A DNA stretch of 64,000 bases from Pseudomonas fluorescens (GTDB lineage: Bacteria > Pseudomonadota > Gammaproteobacteria > Pseudomonadales > Pseudomonadaceae). Under the pieces are notes generated by a model. It made no database searches and was not told the DNA's origin. It saw only the letters and a list, made by a program, of their open reading frames with translations. The stretch is taken from assembly GCF_902498195.1 (NCBI RefSeq), contig NZ_CABVIY010000007.1:1-64000 (forward strand). The letters are read 5' to 3'. Positions 31,648 through 42,000 of this stretch are shown here, piece by piece. The position numbers and the translations under genes were made by a program. Each line of letters opens with the position of its first letter. Position 1 is the stretch's first letter.

Positions 31648-33384
31648 ATGCGTCGTCTGTTTCTATTCTTTGCTCTGCTGATTGCCGGCCTGGCCCACGC
31701 CGGGACTAATCCGTTCGAAAGCAAACCCGACTTTCTTCCCGTCGACAAAGCGTTCATCTTCACCTCGGAGCGCCTTGAAACAGGCGAAACACAGCTTTAC
31801 TGGCAGATCACCGAGGGTTACTACCTCTATCAGAAACGGCTGAAATTCGAGGGCCTGGCGGCTGGCCAGCATCCACCGCTGCCGGAGGGTGAAGCCCACA
31901 GCGACGAGTTTTTCGGCGAGCAACAGGTGTATCGCCAGGGCCTGGAGCTGAAGATACCGCCAGGCGCGAGCGGCCAGATCAAGGTGAGCTACCAGGGCTG
32001 CGCCGATGCCGGCTTGTGTTACCCGCCGCAGACCCAGGTCGTGGACCTTGGCGGTAATGCCGTAGTTTCCACGACGAATGAAGCACCGGATCAAGCCCTC
32101 GCCAGCAGCCTTCAACAACGGGCGCTGGGCTGGAGCCTGCTGGTGTTCTTCGGTCTCGGACTGCTGTTGGCGTTCACCCCGTGTTCACTGCCGATGCTGC
32201 CGATCCTGGCCGGGCTGATCGTCGGCAGCGGCGCCTCGCCCAAGCGCAGTTTCGCCCTGGCCGGCAGTTATGTGGTGAGCATGGCCCTGGTGTATGCGGC
32301 GATGGGCGTGCTGGCGGCGCTGCTGGGGGCGAACCTGCAGGCACTGTTGCAGAACCCTTGGCTGCTGGGCAGCTTCGCGGCGATTTTCGTCTTGCTGGCG
32401 TTGCCCATGTTCGGTTTCTTCGAGCTGCAACTGCCGGTGGCCGTGCGTGACCGGCTGGAAAATGTCTCGCGTAATCAGCGCGGCGGCAGCCTGATCGGCG
32501 CCGGTGTGCTGGGGGCCTTGTCCGGCTTGTTGGTTGGCCCGTGCATGACCGCGCCCTTGGCGGGCGCCCTTCTCTACATCGCACAAAGCGGCAATGCGCT
32601 GCACGGCGGGCTGATTCTGTTCGCCCTGGGCATCGGCATCGGCGTGCCGCTGTTGCTGCTGGTGACCGTCGGCAATCGTTTTCTGCCCAAGCCCGGCGCC
32701 TGGATGAACCTGGTCAAGGGCATCTTCGGCTTCCTGTTCCTTGCCACCGCCTTGTTGTTGCTGCGCCCGGTACTGGATGAGTCCCTGTGGGTCGGCTTGT
32801 GTGGCGCGTTGCTGCTGATCGCCGCCTACAGCGCCTGGAAGCAATCCGACGGGTTTGGACGCATTGCCCATCTGTTCGGTGCCAGCTCGTTGCTGCTCGG
32901 ACTGTGGGGAAGCCTGTTGATGATCGGTGCGGCGGGCGGCAGTGACGATCTGTTCAAGCCGTTGCAGGTGTTCCGCGCTTCCAGCTCGGCCGTCGCCGCC
33001 GTTCCAGCGGGCCATGACGCCTTCACCACCGTCAAGGACCCCACCGCGCTGCAGCGCGAACTCGATGCCGCGCAAGCACAGGGCCAGTGGGTGCTGCTGG
33101 ACTACTACGCCGACTGGTGCGTGTCGTGCAAGGTCATGGAGAAACAGGTGTTCGGCAAAGCCAGGGTGCTCGAAGCCCTCAGCGACGTGCGCTTGCTGCG
33201 ACTGGATGTCACCGCCGACAATGCCGCCAGCCGCGAACTGCTCGGCCGCTATAAAGTGCCGGGGCCACCGAGCCTGTTGTGGATCGGTGCCGACGGCAAC
33301 GAGCGTCGCAGTCAGCGCATTACCGGCGAGGTCGATGCCGACACTTTCCTGCAACGCTGGACCACCACCCGAGACGCCCGTTAA
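31648..33384 (+). CDS. dsbD: Thiol:disulfide interchange protein DsbD (DsbD2)
   Basis: 578 residues, the usual DsbD size. Signal peptide (MRRLFLFFALLIAGLAHA), periplasmic alpha domain with its cysteine pair in YQGCADAGLCYPP (C112-C118 region), eight-helix membrane domain with cysteines in FTPCSLPMLPILAG and GPCMTAPLAGAL, and a C-terminal thioredoxin domain with YADWCVSCKVMEKQVF. It carries electrons from cytosolic thioredoxin across the membrane to keep periplasmic partners reduced. It is first of three coupled genes, its TAA overlapping the next ATG. The partner is probably DsbG, encoded third. Numbered dsbD2 in P. aeruginosa (PA2478). Confidence 0.92.
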   Translation: MRRLFLFFALLIAGLAHAGTNPFESKPDFLPVDKAFIFTSERLETGETQLYWQITEGYYLYQKRLKFEGLAAGQHPPLPEGEAHSDEFFGEQQVYRQGLELKIPPGASGQIKVSYQGCADAGLCYPPQTQVVDLGGNAVVSTTNEAPDQALASSLQQRALGWSLLVFFGLGLLLAFTPCSLPMLPILAGLIVGSGASPKRSFALAGSYVVSMALVYAAMGVLAALLGANLQALLQNPWLLGSFAAIFVLLALPMFGFFELQLPVAVRDRLENVSRNQRGGSLIGAGVLGALSGLLVGPCMTAPLAGALLYIAQSGNALHGGLILFALGIGIGVPLLLLVTVGNRFLPKPGAWMNLVKGIFGFLFLATALLLLRPVLDESLWVGLCGALLLIAAYSAWKQSDGFGRIAHLFGASSLLLGLWGSLLMIGAAGGSDDLFKPLQVFRASSSAVAAVPAGHDAFTTVKDPTALQRELDAAQAQGQWVLLDYYADWCVSCKVMEKQVFGKARVLEALSDVRLLRLDVTADNAASRELLGRYKVPGPPSLLWIGADGNERRSQRITGEVDADTFLQRWTTTRDAR

Positions 33385-34238
33385 TGCTGACCTTTACCCT
33401 CGGCACCTTTGCCATCGCGCTGAACCATCTGCTGCTGATCAGTGCATTGGCACTGGCGACGTTCATCGGCTGGCGGGTGGCCAAGCGCGGTGGCGAGAAC
33501 CCCGAGTCGGCATTGTTCAGCCTGTTCCTGATCGGCATGCTCGCGGCGCGGATCGGCTTCGTCGCCGTCTACTGGACGCACTACCGCAACGATCCGTGGC
33601 AGGTCATCGACCTGCGCGACGGCGGTTTCCTCGCCTGGCCGGGGGTGATCGCGCTGGTGCTCGCCACGCTCTACCGAGGCAGGCGTCGGCCGGGCCTGCG
33701 CCGCCCCTTGGGCTTTGGCGTGGCCAGCGGCCTGGCGTTCTGGCTGCTGGCGAGCTACTCCCTGGCGATTTATGAACAAGGCACGCGCCTGCCGGACATC
33801 AGCCTGCGCAACGCCGCCGGTGAAACCGTGCAACTGGCGGACTACAAGGGCGGCCCGCTGGTGATCAACCTGTGGGCCACCTGGTGCCCACCCTGCCGCC
33901 GGGAAATGCCGGTACTGGAAAACGCCCAGCAACAGCGTCCGGACCTGACCTTCCTGTTCGTCAATCAGGCCGAAAGCATGCAAAGCGTCGCCACTTTCCT
34001 GGAAACCCAGGGCCTGAGCCTGTCCAACGTCCTGTTCGACGGGGGTGGTCGCCTGGGCCAGGCCGTGGGTTCAATGGCATTGCCGACGACGCTGTTCTAC
34101 AGTCCCGAGGGTCGCCTGCTGGGCAGCCACCTGGGCGAACTGTCGCAAGCCAGCCTGGCCCGCGCCCTGGAAAATTTTGATTCCGCACCCGCCACCTCTT
34201 CAAGGAAACTGCCATGCCCCGCCTCCGCCACCTGCTGA
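33384..34238 (+). CDS. TlpA/DsbE-like thioredoxin fused to a degenerate Lgt-like membrane domain
   Basis: 284 residues from ATG 33384. The N-terminal 130 residues hold about four membrane helices and a stretch, AARIGFVAVYWTHYRNDPWQ..GGFLAWPG, that resembles prolipoprotein diacylglyceryl transferase (Lgt) but lacks its catalytic histidine. The C-terminal part is a TlpA/DsbE thioredoxin with WATWCPPCRREMPVL (C-P-P-C about residue 171-174) and a cis-proline region MALPTTLFYSPEG. It probably transfers electrons from DsbD to periplasmic clients. The last eight codons overlap dsbG. Corresponds to PA2477 by position. Confidence 0.85.
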   Translation: MLTFTLGTFAIALNHLLLISALALATFIGWRVAKRGGENPESALFSLFLIGMLAARIGFVAVYWTHYRNDPWQVIDLRDGGFLAWPGVIALVLATLYRGRRRPGLRRPLGFGVASGLAFWLLASYSLAIYEQGTRLPDISLRNAAGETVQLADYKGGPLVINLWATWCPPCRREMPVLENAQQQRPDLTFLFVNQAESMQSVATFLETQGLSLSNVLFDGGGRLGQAVGSMALPTTLFYSPEGRLLGSHLGELSQASLARALENFDSAPATSSRKLPCPASATC

Positions 34239-34981
34239 CCCTGACCCTGGGTGCCGCCCTGCTGCACCTGCCGTCGGTGCAGGCCGAAGAGTTGCCCGCC
34301 GCGATCAAGAAAATCGAAGCCAAAGGCGCGAAAATCGTCGGCCAGTTCGATGCCCCCGATGGCTTGCGCGGTTACGCGGCGCAATACCAGAACCGCGGCA
34401 TGGCGCTGTACCTGACGCCGGACGGCAAGCACGTGCTGCTGGGCAACCTGTACGACGCCGAGGGCAACGACCTGAGCAGCGCGCCGCTGCAAAAACTGGT
34501 GTATGCGCCGATGTCCAAGGAAGTCTGGAGCAAGATGGAAGCCAGCAACTGGATCGGTGACGGCAACAAGGATGCGCCACGCGTGGTGTATCTGTTCAGC
34601 GACCCCAACTGCCCGTACTGCAACATGTTCTGGGAACAGGCGCGGCCCTGGGTCAAGGCCGGCAAGGTGCAGCTGCGGCACATCATGGTCGGCATCATTC
34701 GCGAAGACAGCCCCGGCAAATCCGCCGCCCTGCTCGCCGCCAAGGATCCGCAAAAGGCCCTGCAGGACCACGAAGCCGCCGGCAAGGGCAGCTCGCTCAA
34801 GGCGTTAAAGGATGTACCGCCGGCGATTCAGGCGAAGCTCGCCGCCAACATGCAATTGATGGAAGACCTGGAATTGCAGGCCACCCCGGCGATTTTCTAC
34901 ATGGATGACAAGGGGGAGTTGCAACAGCAGCAGGGCGCGCCGTCACCGGACAAGTTGGCGAAAATTCTCGGGCCCAAGTAA
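34214..34981 (+). CDS. dsbG: Periplasmic thiol:disulfide isomerase DsbG
   Basis: 255 residues from ATG 34214 (AAGGAAACTGCC upstream), inside the end of the previous gene. Signal peptide to about residue 24 (ends PSVQA), a DsbC/G dimerisation domain (to about 80), a linker helix, and a thioredoxin domain with DPNCPYCNMFWEQARPW (C-P-Y-C about 133-136, the DsbG-type active site) and cis-Pro in LQATPAIFYMDD. DsbG isomerises or reduces oxidised cysteines in periplasmic proteins and depends on DsbD for electrons, which matches the operon. Corresponds to PA2476. Confidence 0.92.
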   Translation: MPRLRHLLTLTLGAALLHLPSVQAEELPAAIKKIEAKGAKIVGQFDAPDGLRGYAAQYQNRGMALYLTPDGKHVLLGNLYDAEGNDLSSAPLQKLVYAPMSKEVWSKMEASNWIGDGNKDAPRVVYLFSDPNCPYCNMFWEQARPWVKAGKVQLRHIMVGIIREDSPGKSAALLAAKDPQKALQDHEAAGKGSSLKALKDVPPAIQAKLAANMQLMEDLELQATPAIFYMDDKGELQQQQGAPSPDKLAKILGPK

Positions 34982-34985
34982 CGCA

Positions 34986-35065
34986 GATCAAAAGATCGCA
35001 GCCTGCGGCAGCTTCTACGTTGGAATGCATATCCCTGTAGGAGCTGCCGCAGGCTGCGATCTTTT
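34986..35065. repeat. REPIN, TGTAGGAGCTGC type
   Basis: Inverted pair GATCAAAAGATCGCAGCCTG... and ...GGCTGCGATC followed by TTTTTTT, about 80 bp, exactly filling the gap between the convergent dsbG and hydrolase genes. With the T run it may act as the dsbG terminator. Confidence 0.88.
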
Positions 35066-35066
35066 T

Positions 35067-35885
35067 TTATGCAGGATTGCGCTCGGACAAAAAGGCCAGC
35101 AACGCCTCGGTCACAAACTGCGGATTTTCCAGATTGGAAATATGCCCCGCCTCCGGCACCAGCAGATACGGGCAACCGATCAGCTCGGCCATTTCCCGGG
35201 TTTCGTGAGGGGGTCGAGGGGTGTCCTGATCGCCGCACATGACCAGCGTGGTATCAGCGTTCAATTCATTCAGCCGCGGCAACAGATCCTCCCGGCCAAA
35301 GGTAATCCGCCCCATCGGAACGATACTTTCGCGCAGGCGATCCGCAGGCAAAGCCGCCAACGCAGCACGGAAGTTCCGGTAAAGCGCCGACTGCGGGTCG
35401 ATACCCGGGCGGAAGAAAATCGGTACCACAATATCCAGCAACTGCGGTGTGATAACACCCGCCTCTTCAATCTGTTTCAGCAATGAAAAATAATACTGGC
35501 GTGTCGGCTCTGGCTCGACCCCGACGTAGGTGTCCATCATCACCAGACCGTTGATTCGTTGCGGTGCAGACAAGGCCAGGCGCGCGCCCCACATCCCGCC
35601 GACCGACAAACCAACCAGTGTCGCGCGCTCGATATCCAGATGATCGAGCAACACCAATGCCTGACGCGCAAGGTCATCCAGAGTTGTGGTAACCGTGGGC
35701 AAAGGCCCGGATGCTCCATGACCCCAAAGGTCCAGGGCGATCACCCGGTACTGTTGCGACAACGCGGCAATCTGCGGCGCCCACATGGCCTGGTCCCACA
35801 GGTAACTGCCAGCCAGCAGGACGGCCGGGCCGGTGCCTTGGTCAATGTAGTGAAGGGGTTGTCCGTCAATAATCACGAAGGGCAT
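35067..35885 (-). CDS. Alpha/beta hydrolase
   Basis: 272 residues from ATG 35885 (MPFVIIDGQPLHYIDQGTG), preceded by CGGAG. Alpha/beta hydrolase fold: oxyanion region LLAGSYLWDQAMW (about 26-38), nucleophile elbow VGLSVGGMWGARLALSAP (Ser about residue 93), Asp in MCGDQDTPRPPHE, catalytic His in PEAGHISNLENPQ. It resembles 3-oxoadipate enol-lactonase-type and related hydrolases. Exact substrate is not readable. It lies alone between two REPINs, just downstream of pvdL on the same strand. No PvdS box is visible upstream. The open frame continues upstream through the REPIN, but the signal-poor repeat translation is not part of the gene. Confidence 0.85.
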   Translation of the reverse strand: MPFVIIDGQPLHYIDQGTGPAVLLAGSYLWDQAMWAPQIAALSQQYRVIALDLWGHGASGPLPTVTTTLDDLARQALVLLDHLDIERATLVGLSVGGMWGARLALSAPQRINGLVMMDTYVGVEPEPTRQYYFSLLKQIEEAGVITPQLLDIVVPIFFRPGIDPQSALYRNFRAALAALPADRLRESIVPMGRITFGREDLLPRLNELNADTTLVMCGDQDTPRPPHETREMAELIGCPYLLVPEAGHISNLENPQFVTEALLAFLSERNPA

Positions 35886-35970
35886 CAGGTAGCTCCGAAT
35901 GGAAAATGAGCCGGAAGGCTGAGCGGAGGACGGCATGCAGTCAATCACACGATTGTATGCGTATGTAGGG

Positions 35971-36055
35971 GCCTCTTCGCGGGCAAGCCCGCTCCCACAG
36001 AGATCCGGGTGTCCACCACGGATCATTGTGGCAGCCGGCTTGCCCGCGAAGAGGC
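35971..36055. repeat. REPIN, GCGGGCAAGCCCGC variant
   Basis: Inverted pair CCTCTTCGCGGGCAAGCCCG... and ...CGGCTTGCCCGCGAAGAGG, about 85 bp, directly after the pvdL stop and before the hydrolase gene. The arms carry GCGGGCAAG instead of GCGAGCAAG, a sub-type of the common family. Confidence 0.85.
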
Positions 36056-36074
36056 CGATACAGACACTAGAGAA

Positions 36075-39000
36075 TCAAAGCCCCTCCAGCTCCGCCATCA
36101 GATCATTCAACCGATCCACCTTGTCCCCGGTCAGGTCGCTGGCCGCCAGGCCTTCGATGTACCCGGCCAGATCTTCAACGGTGCTGCACTCGAACATCGC
36201 CCGCAACGGCACATCCCGCTGCAGGGTTTTCTGCACCCGCGAGGCGATCTGCGTGGCCAGTAGCGAATGCCCGCCCAGTTCGAAGAAGTTATCGCGGATA
36301 CCGACGTTTTCGACTTTCAACACCTCGGCCCAGATCGACGCCAGCGTCTCCTCCAGCTCATTGCGCGGCGCCTGATAGTCCTGGCTTTGCAGCTGGCCGA
36401 TTTCCAGCACCGGCAGCGCCTTGCGATCCAGTTTTCCGTTGGCATTGAGCGGCATCCGGTCGAGCCACGACCAGTGCAGCGGCACCATGTATTCCGGCAG
36501 CTCGACGCGCAAACGCTGCTTGATGCGCTCCAGGCGCTCCGCTGGAGTGAGCGTTGAATCCGCCGCGACCAGATAACCCACCAGGTGCTTGCCGTTCACG
36601 CCATCCTGCACCCCCACCGCCGCGTCGCGAACCTCCGGTTGCTCATGCAGCCGCGCTTCGATTTCACCGAGTTCGATGCGGTAGCCACGGATCTTCACCT
36701 GATGATCAATACGACCGACGTATTCCAGCACGCCGTCACTGCGACGACGGGCCAGGTCACCGGTGCGATACAGGCGATCACCCGGCGCGCCAAACGGATT
36801 CGGCACGAATACCGGCGCCGTACGCCACGGATCGCTGACATAACCACGCCCGACCCCGGTGCCGGCAATGCACAACTCACCCACCGCCCCCAACGGCACC
36901 AGTTCCAGCGCGCCGTCGAGCAGGTACAGGCGGTTGTTGTCGGTCGGCGTACCGATCGGCAGGTAGCTGCCACGGGTCGAGGCCATGTCGACGCGGAAGA
37001 ACGCCACGTCATCCGAGCACTCCGCCGGACCGTAGGCATTCACCAGCCCGATGTCCGGGTAGCGCAACAGCCATTGGTGCGCCAGTTCCGGCGGCATCGC
37101 CTCACCGGTCGGCAGCATCCAGCGCAGGCCGTCAAGGCTCATGCGCTCCTGGGCGAGCATGCCCTGGATCAGCGACGGTACGCTTTCCAGCACGCTGATG
37201 CCCTGGGCCGAAACGTGCGCCAGCAGGCCCTGCGGATCGTGGGCAATGGTGTTGGGCACGATGTCCACCCGCGCACCGAACAGCGGCGCGGCGAGGAACT
37301 GCCACACCGAAATATCGAAGCTTTGCGAGGCAGTCTGGGCGATCACGTCGGCATCGCTCAGGTCCAGGTAAGGCACTTTGCTCAGCTGGTTATTAAGCAT
37401 GCCGCGCTGTTCGACCATCACCCCTTTGGGTAAACCGGTGGAGCCCGAGGTGTAGATCACGTAGGCCAGGTTGTCCGGCCGGCTGTAGAGGCCCGGATTG
37501 GTCACCGACACCTCGCTCGCCTGCACCTCTTCCCACACCAGCAACTTCGGCCGATTAGCGCAACCAAACTCATCCAGCAGCGCCAGCGCCTGCTCGCGAC
37601 AGGCCTCGCTGCACACCAGCAACGGCGTGCGGCTCAGGTCGATGATCCGGCTCAGGCGCTGGCCCGGCAGCCCCGGGTCCAGCGGCAGATAACCGGCCCC
37701 GGCCTTGAAGCTGCCGATGATCATGCCGAGCAGATCAAGGTTGCGCTCGGCCAACAACGCCACCGGTTGATCCAGCCCGACCCCGGCAGCAATCAAGGCA
37801 TGACCGAGACGGTTACTGCGCTGGTTCAGTTCAGCGTAACTGTGCTGCTGATCCAGGCAACTGGCGGCGATCCGCTGCGGGTGAGCGGCAACCTGGGCTT
37901 CAAACAGCGCGACGTAGCTCTGTTCCAGCGGATACGCGTGTTCGCTCTGGTTGCAGCCGTGGATCAGCCAATCGCGCTCTTCGAACCCGAGCAATGGCAG
38001 GTCGGCCATGTCACCGTGGAACCCTTGCACCAGCGCCAACAGCAGACGCTTGAACTCTCCCAACATGCGTTCAACCGTGGACTCGTCGAAGTAGCGCTGG
38101 TCGTAGGACAGGTGCAAGCCCAGGTCATCGCCCGGATAACACACCGCCGTCAGCGGGAAGTTGGTGTGGGTGCGGCCCGAATCCGAGGTCGCGTTGAGGC
38201 TCTGCGCACGGTCCAGCACCGAGACTTCCACCGGAGCGTTTTCGAACACGAACAGGCTGTCGAACAGCGGCTGGCCTTTGGGCAACTCGCTCTGCTCCTG
38301 GATATTCACCAGCGGCAGGTATTCGTACTCGCGCAGCTGCATGTTGCTGTCGAGCAAACCGCTCAGCCACTGGCGCACGCTGCAACGCTGATCGTCCTCA
38401 GGCATTGTCACCCGCAGCGCGATGCTGTTGATGAACAGGCCGACGGTGCGCTGCATCTGCGGCATGTCCACCGGGCGCCCGGCCACCGTGACGCCGAACA
38501 GCACGTCGCGATCACCGCTCAGGCGCCGCAGCACCAGGGCCCACGCCGCCTGGGCGAAGGTGTTGATGGTCAGTTGATGGGCCTGGGCCAGTTCCCGCAG
38601 TTGCGCACCGTCGCGGGCATCAAGCCGTGTGTAGCAGTCGCCGACGATCATGCCGCCGCTGTCGCCGGCGTGTTCACGCAGGAACGGCCGGTCGCTCGGG
38701 ATAGGCGTGGTCCGTTCGAAACCTTGCAGGTTGGTTTTCCACCATTGCCGCGCTTCGGCCAGACTCTGGCGTTGCAGCCAGCCGATGTAGTCGCGGTAAC
38801 GTGGCGGCAAGGCCAATTGCGCGTCCCGGCCCTCGCCGAGCGCCGTGTAGATCTCGAAGAAATCGTTCATCAGCAACGAACGGCACCAGGCATCGATGAG
38901 GATGTGGTGGTTGCTCATCATGAACCAGTAGCGCGCATCGCCCACGCGGATCAACCGCAGGTGGAACGGGGCCTGGTTGAGCAGATCGAACCCGGCCTCG

Positions 39001-42000
39001 CGCTCGGTCTTGAGCAGGATTTGCAGCTTCGGTTCCTGTTCGACCCCGGCGATATCGCGCCAGTCGAGGTATTCGATCGGTGTGCTGCCCGGCTTGTGGA
39101 TAACTTGCAGCATGTCTTCGCCGACGTTCCAGCAGAACGAGGCGCGCAAGGCTTCATGGCGGGCAATCACCACCTGCCAGGCCTGGGCGAAGCGCTGCGG
39201 ATCGAGGTCGCTGTTGATGCGGTAACGGTCCTGCATGTAGTACAGGCCGGTGCCCGGTTCCAGCAAGGTGTGCAGCAGCATGCCTTCCTGCATCGGGGTC
39301 AGCGGGTAGACGTCCTCGATGACCGATGCCGCCACCGGTAGCGCATCGAGTTGCGCCTGGCTCAGTTTCGCCAGCGGGAAGTCCGACGGCGTCAGGCCGC
39401 CCGCCTCGTCGCGCAAGCAATGCTCGATCAGGCTCCGCAGTTCGCCCACGTAGGCATCGGCCAATTCGTTGATGGTGTGTGGATCAAAGCGCTCGGCGCT
39501 GAAGGTCCAGCGCAGCACCAGTTCACCCCCGTAGACCTGACTGTCGACGCTCAACTCATTGGGCAACGGCGCCCGCGGATCGTGGGCCGCGCCGATGGCT
39601 TCATCCAGCGGATGGAACATCGCATCGGCGCCGAAGCTCTGGTCGAACTGGCCGAGGTAGTTGAAGGTGACCGGCGCCACCGGCAACTCCGCCATGCCCT
39701 GGCGGCAATGTTCGTCGGCGAGATAGCGCAGCACCCCGTACCCCAGTCCCTTGTGCGGCACGGCGCGCAATTGTTCCTTGATTGCCTTGATCGAAGCGCC
39801 CTGCCCGGACGCTTCTTCGATGTTGCACGGCGTCAGGCGCAGTGGATAAGCGCTGGTGAACCAGCCGACGGTACGGGTCAGGTCGATCTCCTCGAACAGC
39901 GCTTCGCGGCCATGGCCTTCCAGTTGAATCAGTGCCGATGTGTGACCACTCCAACGACACAGCACACGGGCCAGCGCGGTCAGCAACAAGTCGTTGACCT
40001 GGGTGCGGTAGGCGCTCGGCGCCTGTTGCAGCAGTTGGCGGGTGCGCTCGCTGTCGAGGCGCACGCTGACGGTTTGCGCGTGCAGGTGTTGCCGACCACC
40101 CTCGGGGCGATCGCACGACAACGGCGTATCCGGCCCGGCCAACTGCGCCTGCCACCAGCCGAGTTCTTCCCGCAGGGATTCGCTGCCGGCATAGGCCTGC
40201 AAGCGGGCGGCCCAGTCCTTGAACGCGCTGGTTTTCGCCGGCAGCTGCAACGACTGCAGGGCATCGAGCTGGCGGTACAGGGTTTGCAGATCGTCCAGCA
40301 GCACGCGCCACGAAACGCCGTCCACCACCAGGTGGTGAATGGCGATGAACAGACGTTGCTGCCCCTGCGGACCATCGACCAGCAACACCCGCATCAGCGG
40401 CCCCTCTTCGAGGTCGAGGCTGCGCTGGGCGTCGGCGAACAGGGCCGCGCATTTGTCCATGGACGTGACGCGCACCTGCCACAACACCGGCGCATCGGTC
40501 ATCGCCTGATGCGAGGCATGCCATTGGCCGGCGACGTTGCTGAAGCGCAGGCGCAAGGCGTCATGCTGTTCGATCACCGCCAACAGCGCCTGCTCCAGAC
40601 GATGGGGTTCCAGGGCCACGGTCGGTTGCAACAGCAACGCCTGGTTCCAGTGCTGGCGTCGCGGGATGTCGGTGTCGAAGAACCAATGCTGGATCGGTGT
40701 CAGTCGCGATTCGCCGGTGATCAAACCCTGCTCGGCCGTCACCTGCATGCTGCGGGTCGCCACGGCGGCGAGGGTCTGCACGGTCTGGTGCTGGAACAGG
40801 TCACGCGGGCTGAAGTGGATGCCCTGCTGACGCGCACGGCTGACCACCTGGATCGACAGGATCGAGTCGCCACCCAGCTCGAAGAAGTTGTCGTGGAGGC
40901 CGACCTGTTCGACGTTCAGCACTTCGCACCAGATCTGCGCCAGCGTCAGCTCAAGCGCGTTGCCCGGCGCCACGTATTGCTGGCGATTGAGTTCCGGGTC
41001 CGGTGCCGGCAATGCGCGGCGGTCGAGTTTGCCGTTGGCGGTCAGCGGCATGCTGGCCAGCAGGATCAGGTGCGCGGGCACCATGTAATCGGGCAACTGC
41101 GCCTTGAGGTGCGACTTGAGGCGTTCGCGCAGTGCGGTGTGTTGTGCTTCATCCTGTTCGGCGACGTCCGTGACCAGGTAGCCTGCCAGTTGCTTGCCGC
41201 TCGGCGCATCGAGCGCCAGCACAACCGCTTCGCGCACCGATTCATGTTCCAGCAATCGGGTTTCGATCTCGCCCAGCTCGATGCGGAAACCGCGGATTTT
41301 CACTTGATGGTCAATGCGCCCCAGGTATTCCACCAGGCCATCGGCGCGCTGGCGCACAAGGTCGCCGGTGCGATACAGGCGCCCGCCCGTGCTGGCGAAT
41401 GGATCGGCGACAAACCGTTGCGCCGTGAGGCCCGCACGATTGTGATACCCCTGGGCCAGGCCAGCGCCGCCGACGTACAGCTCGCCGGTCGCGCCTTGCG
41501 GCACCAGGGCCAGGTCGGCGTCGAGAATGTAGGCCACGCGATCGCCGATCACGCTGCCGATCGGCACGCTGCCGGCGCCTTCTTCCAGCACCTCGGGCGC
41601 GAGGCTGGCCAAGGGCATGACCACGGTTTCGGTCGGGCCGTAGGCATTGAAGAACAGGCTCGGCTTGAACGCCGCGCGAATCCGCTGCAAGTGTTCGCCG
41701 GTCAGCGCTTCGCCGCCGGTGATGATCATGCGCACCGGCAGGGTTTCATGTTGCGTCGCCAGCCATTGCGCCAACTGGCTGCCGTAGCTCGGGGTGAACC
41801 CGAGGATATTGATGGCGTGACGGCGGATCAGGCCGCAGATGTCTTCGGCATCCCACTGGCCCTGGGCTCGCAGCACCACCTGCGCACCGCTGAGCAGCGG
41901 CACCAGCAGCCGTTCGGTGGCGGCGTCGAAGTTGATCGAATAAAAATGCAGTTCGCAGTCATCCGGGCGCATGCCGAAGCGCTCGATCACGGCGCGGCAG

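Noticed and set aside
35886..35970. A PvdS box ahead of the hydrolase gene next to pvdL
   Set aside because: No TAAAT/TAATT-N16-CGT on the minus strand here, so the hydrolase is not claimed as a pyoverdine gene.
35886..36026. Longer N-terminus for the alpha/beta hydrolase, reading through the REPIN
   Set aside because: The domain begins at MPFVIIDGQ with a good ribosome site at 35885. Unlike the ABC ATPase case, a proper start exists after the repeat.
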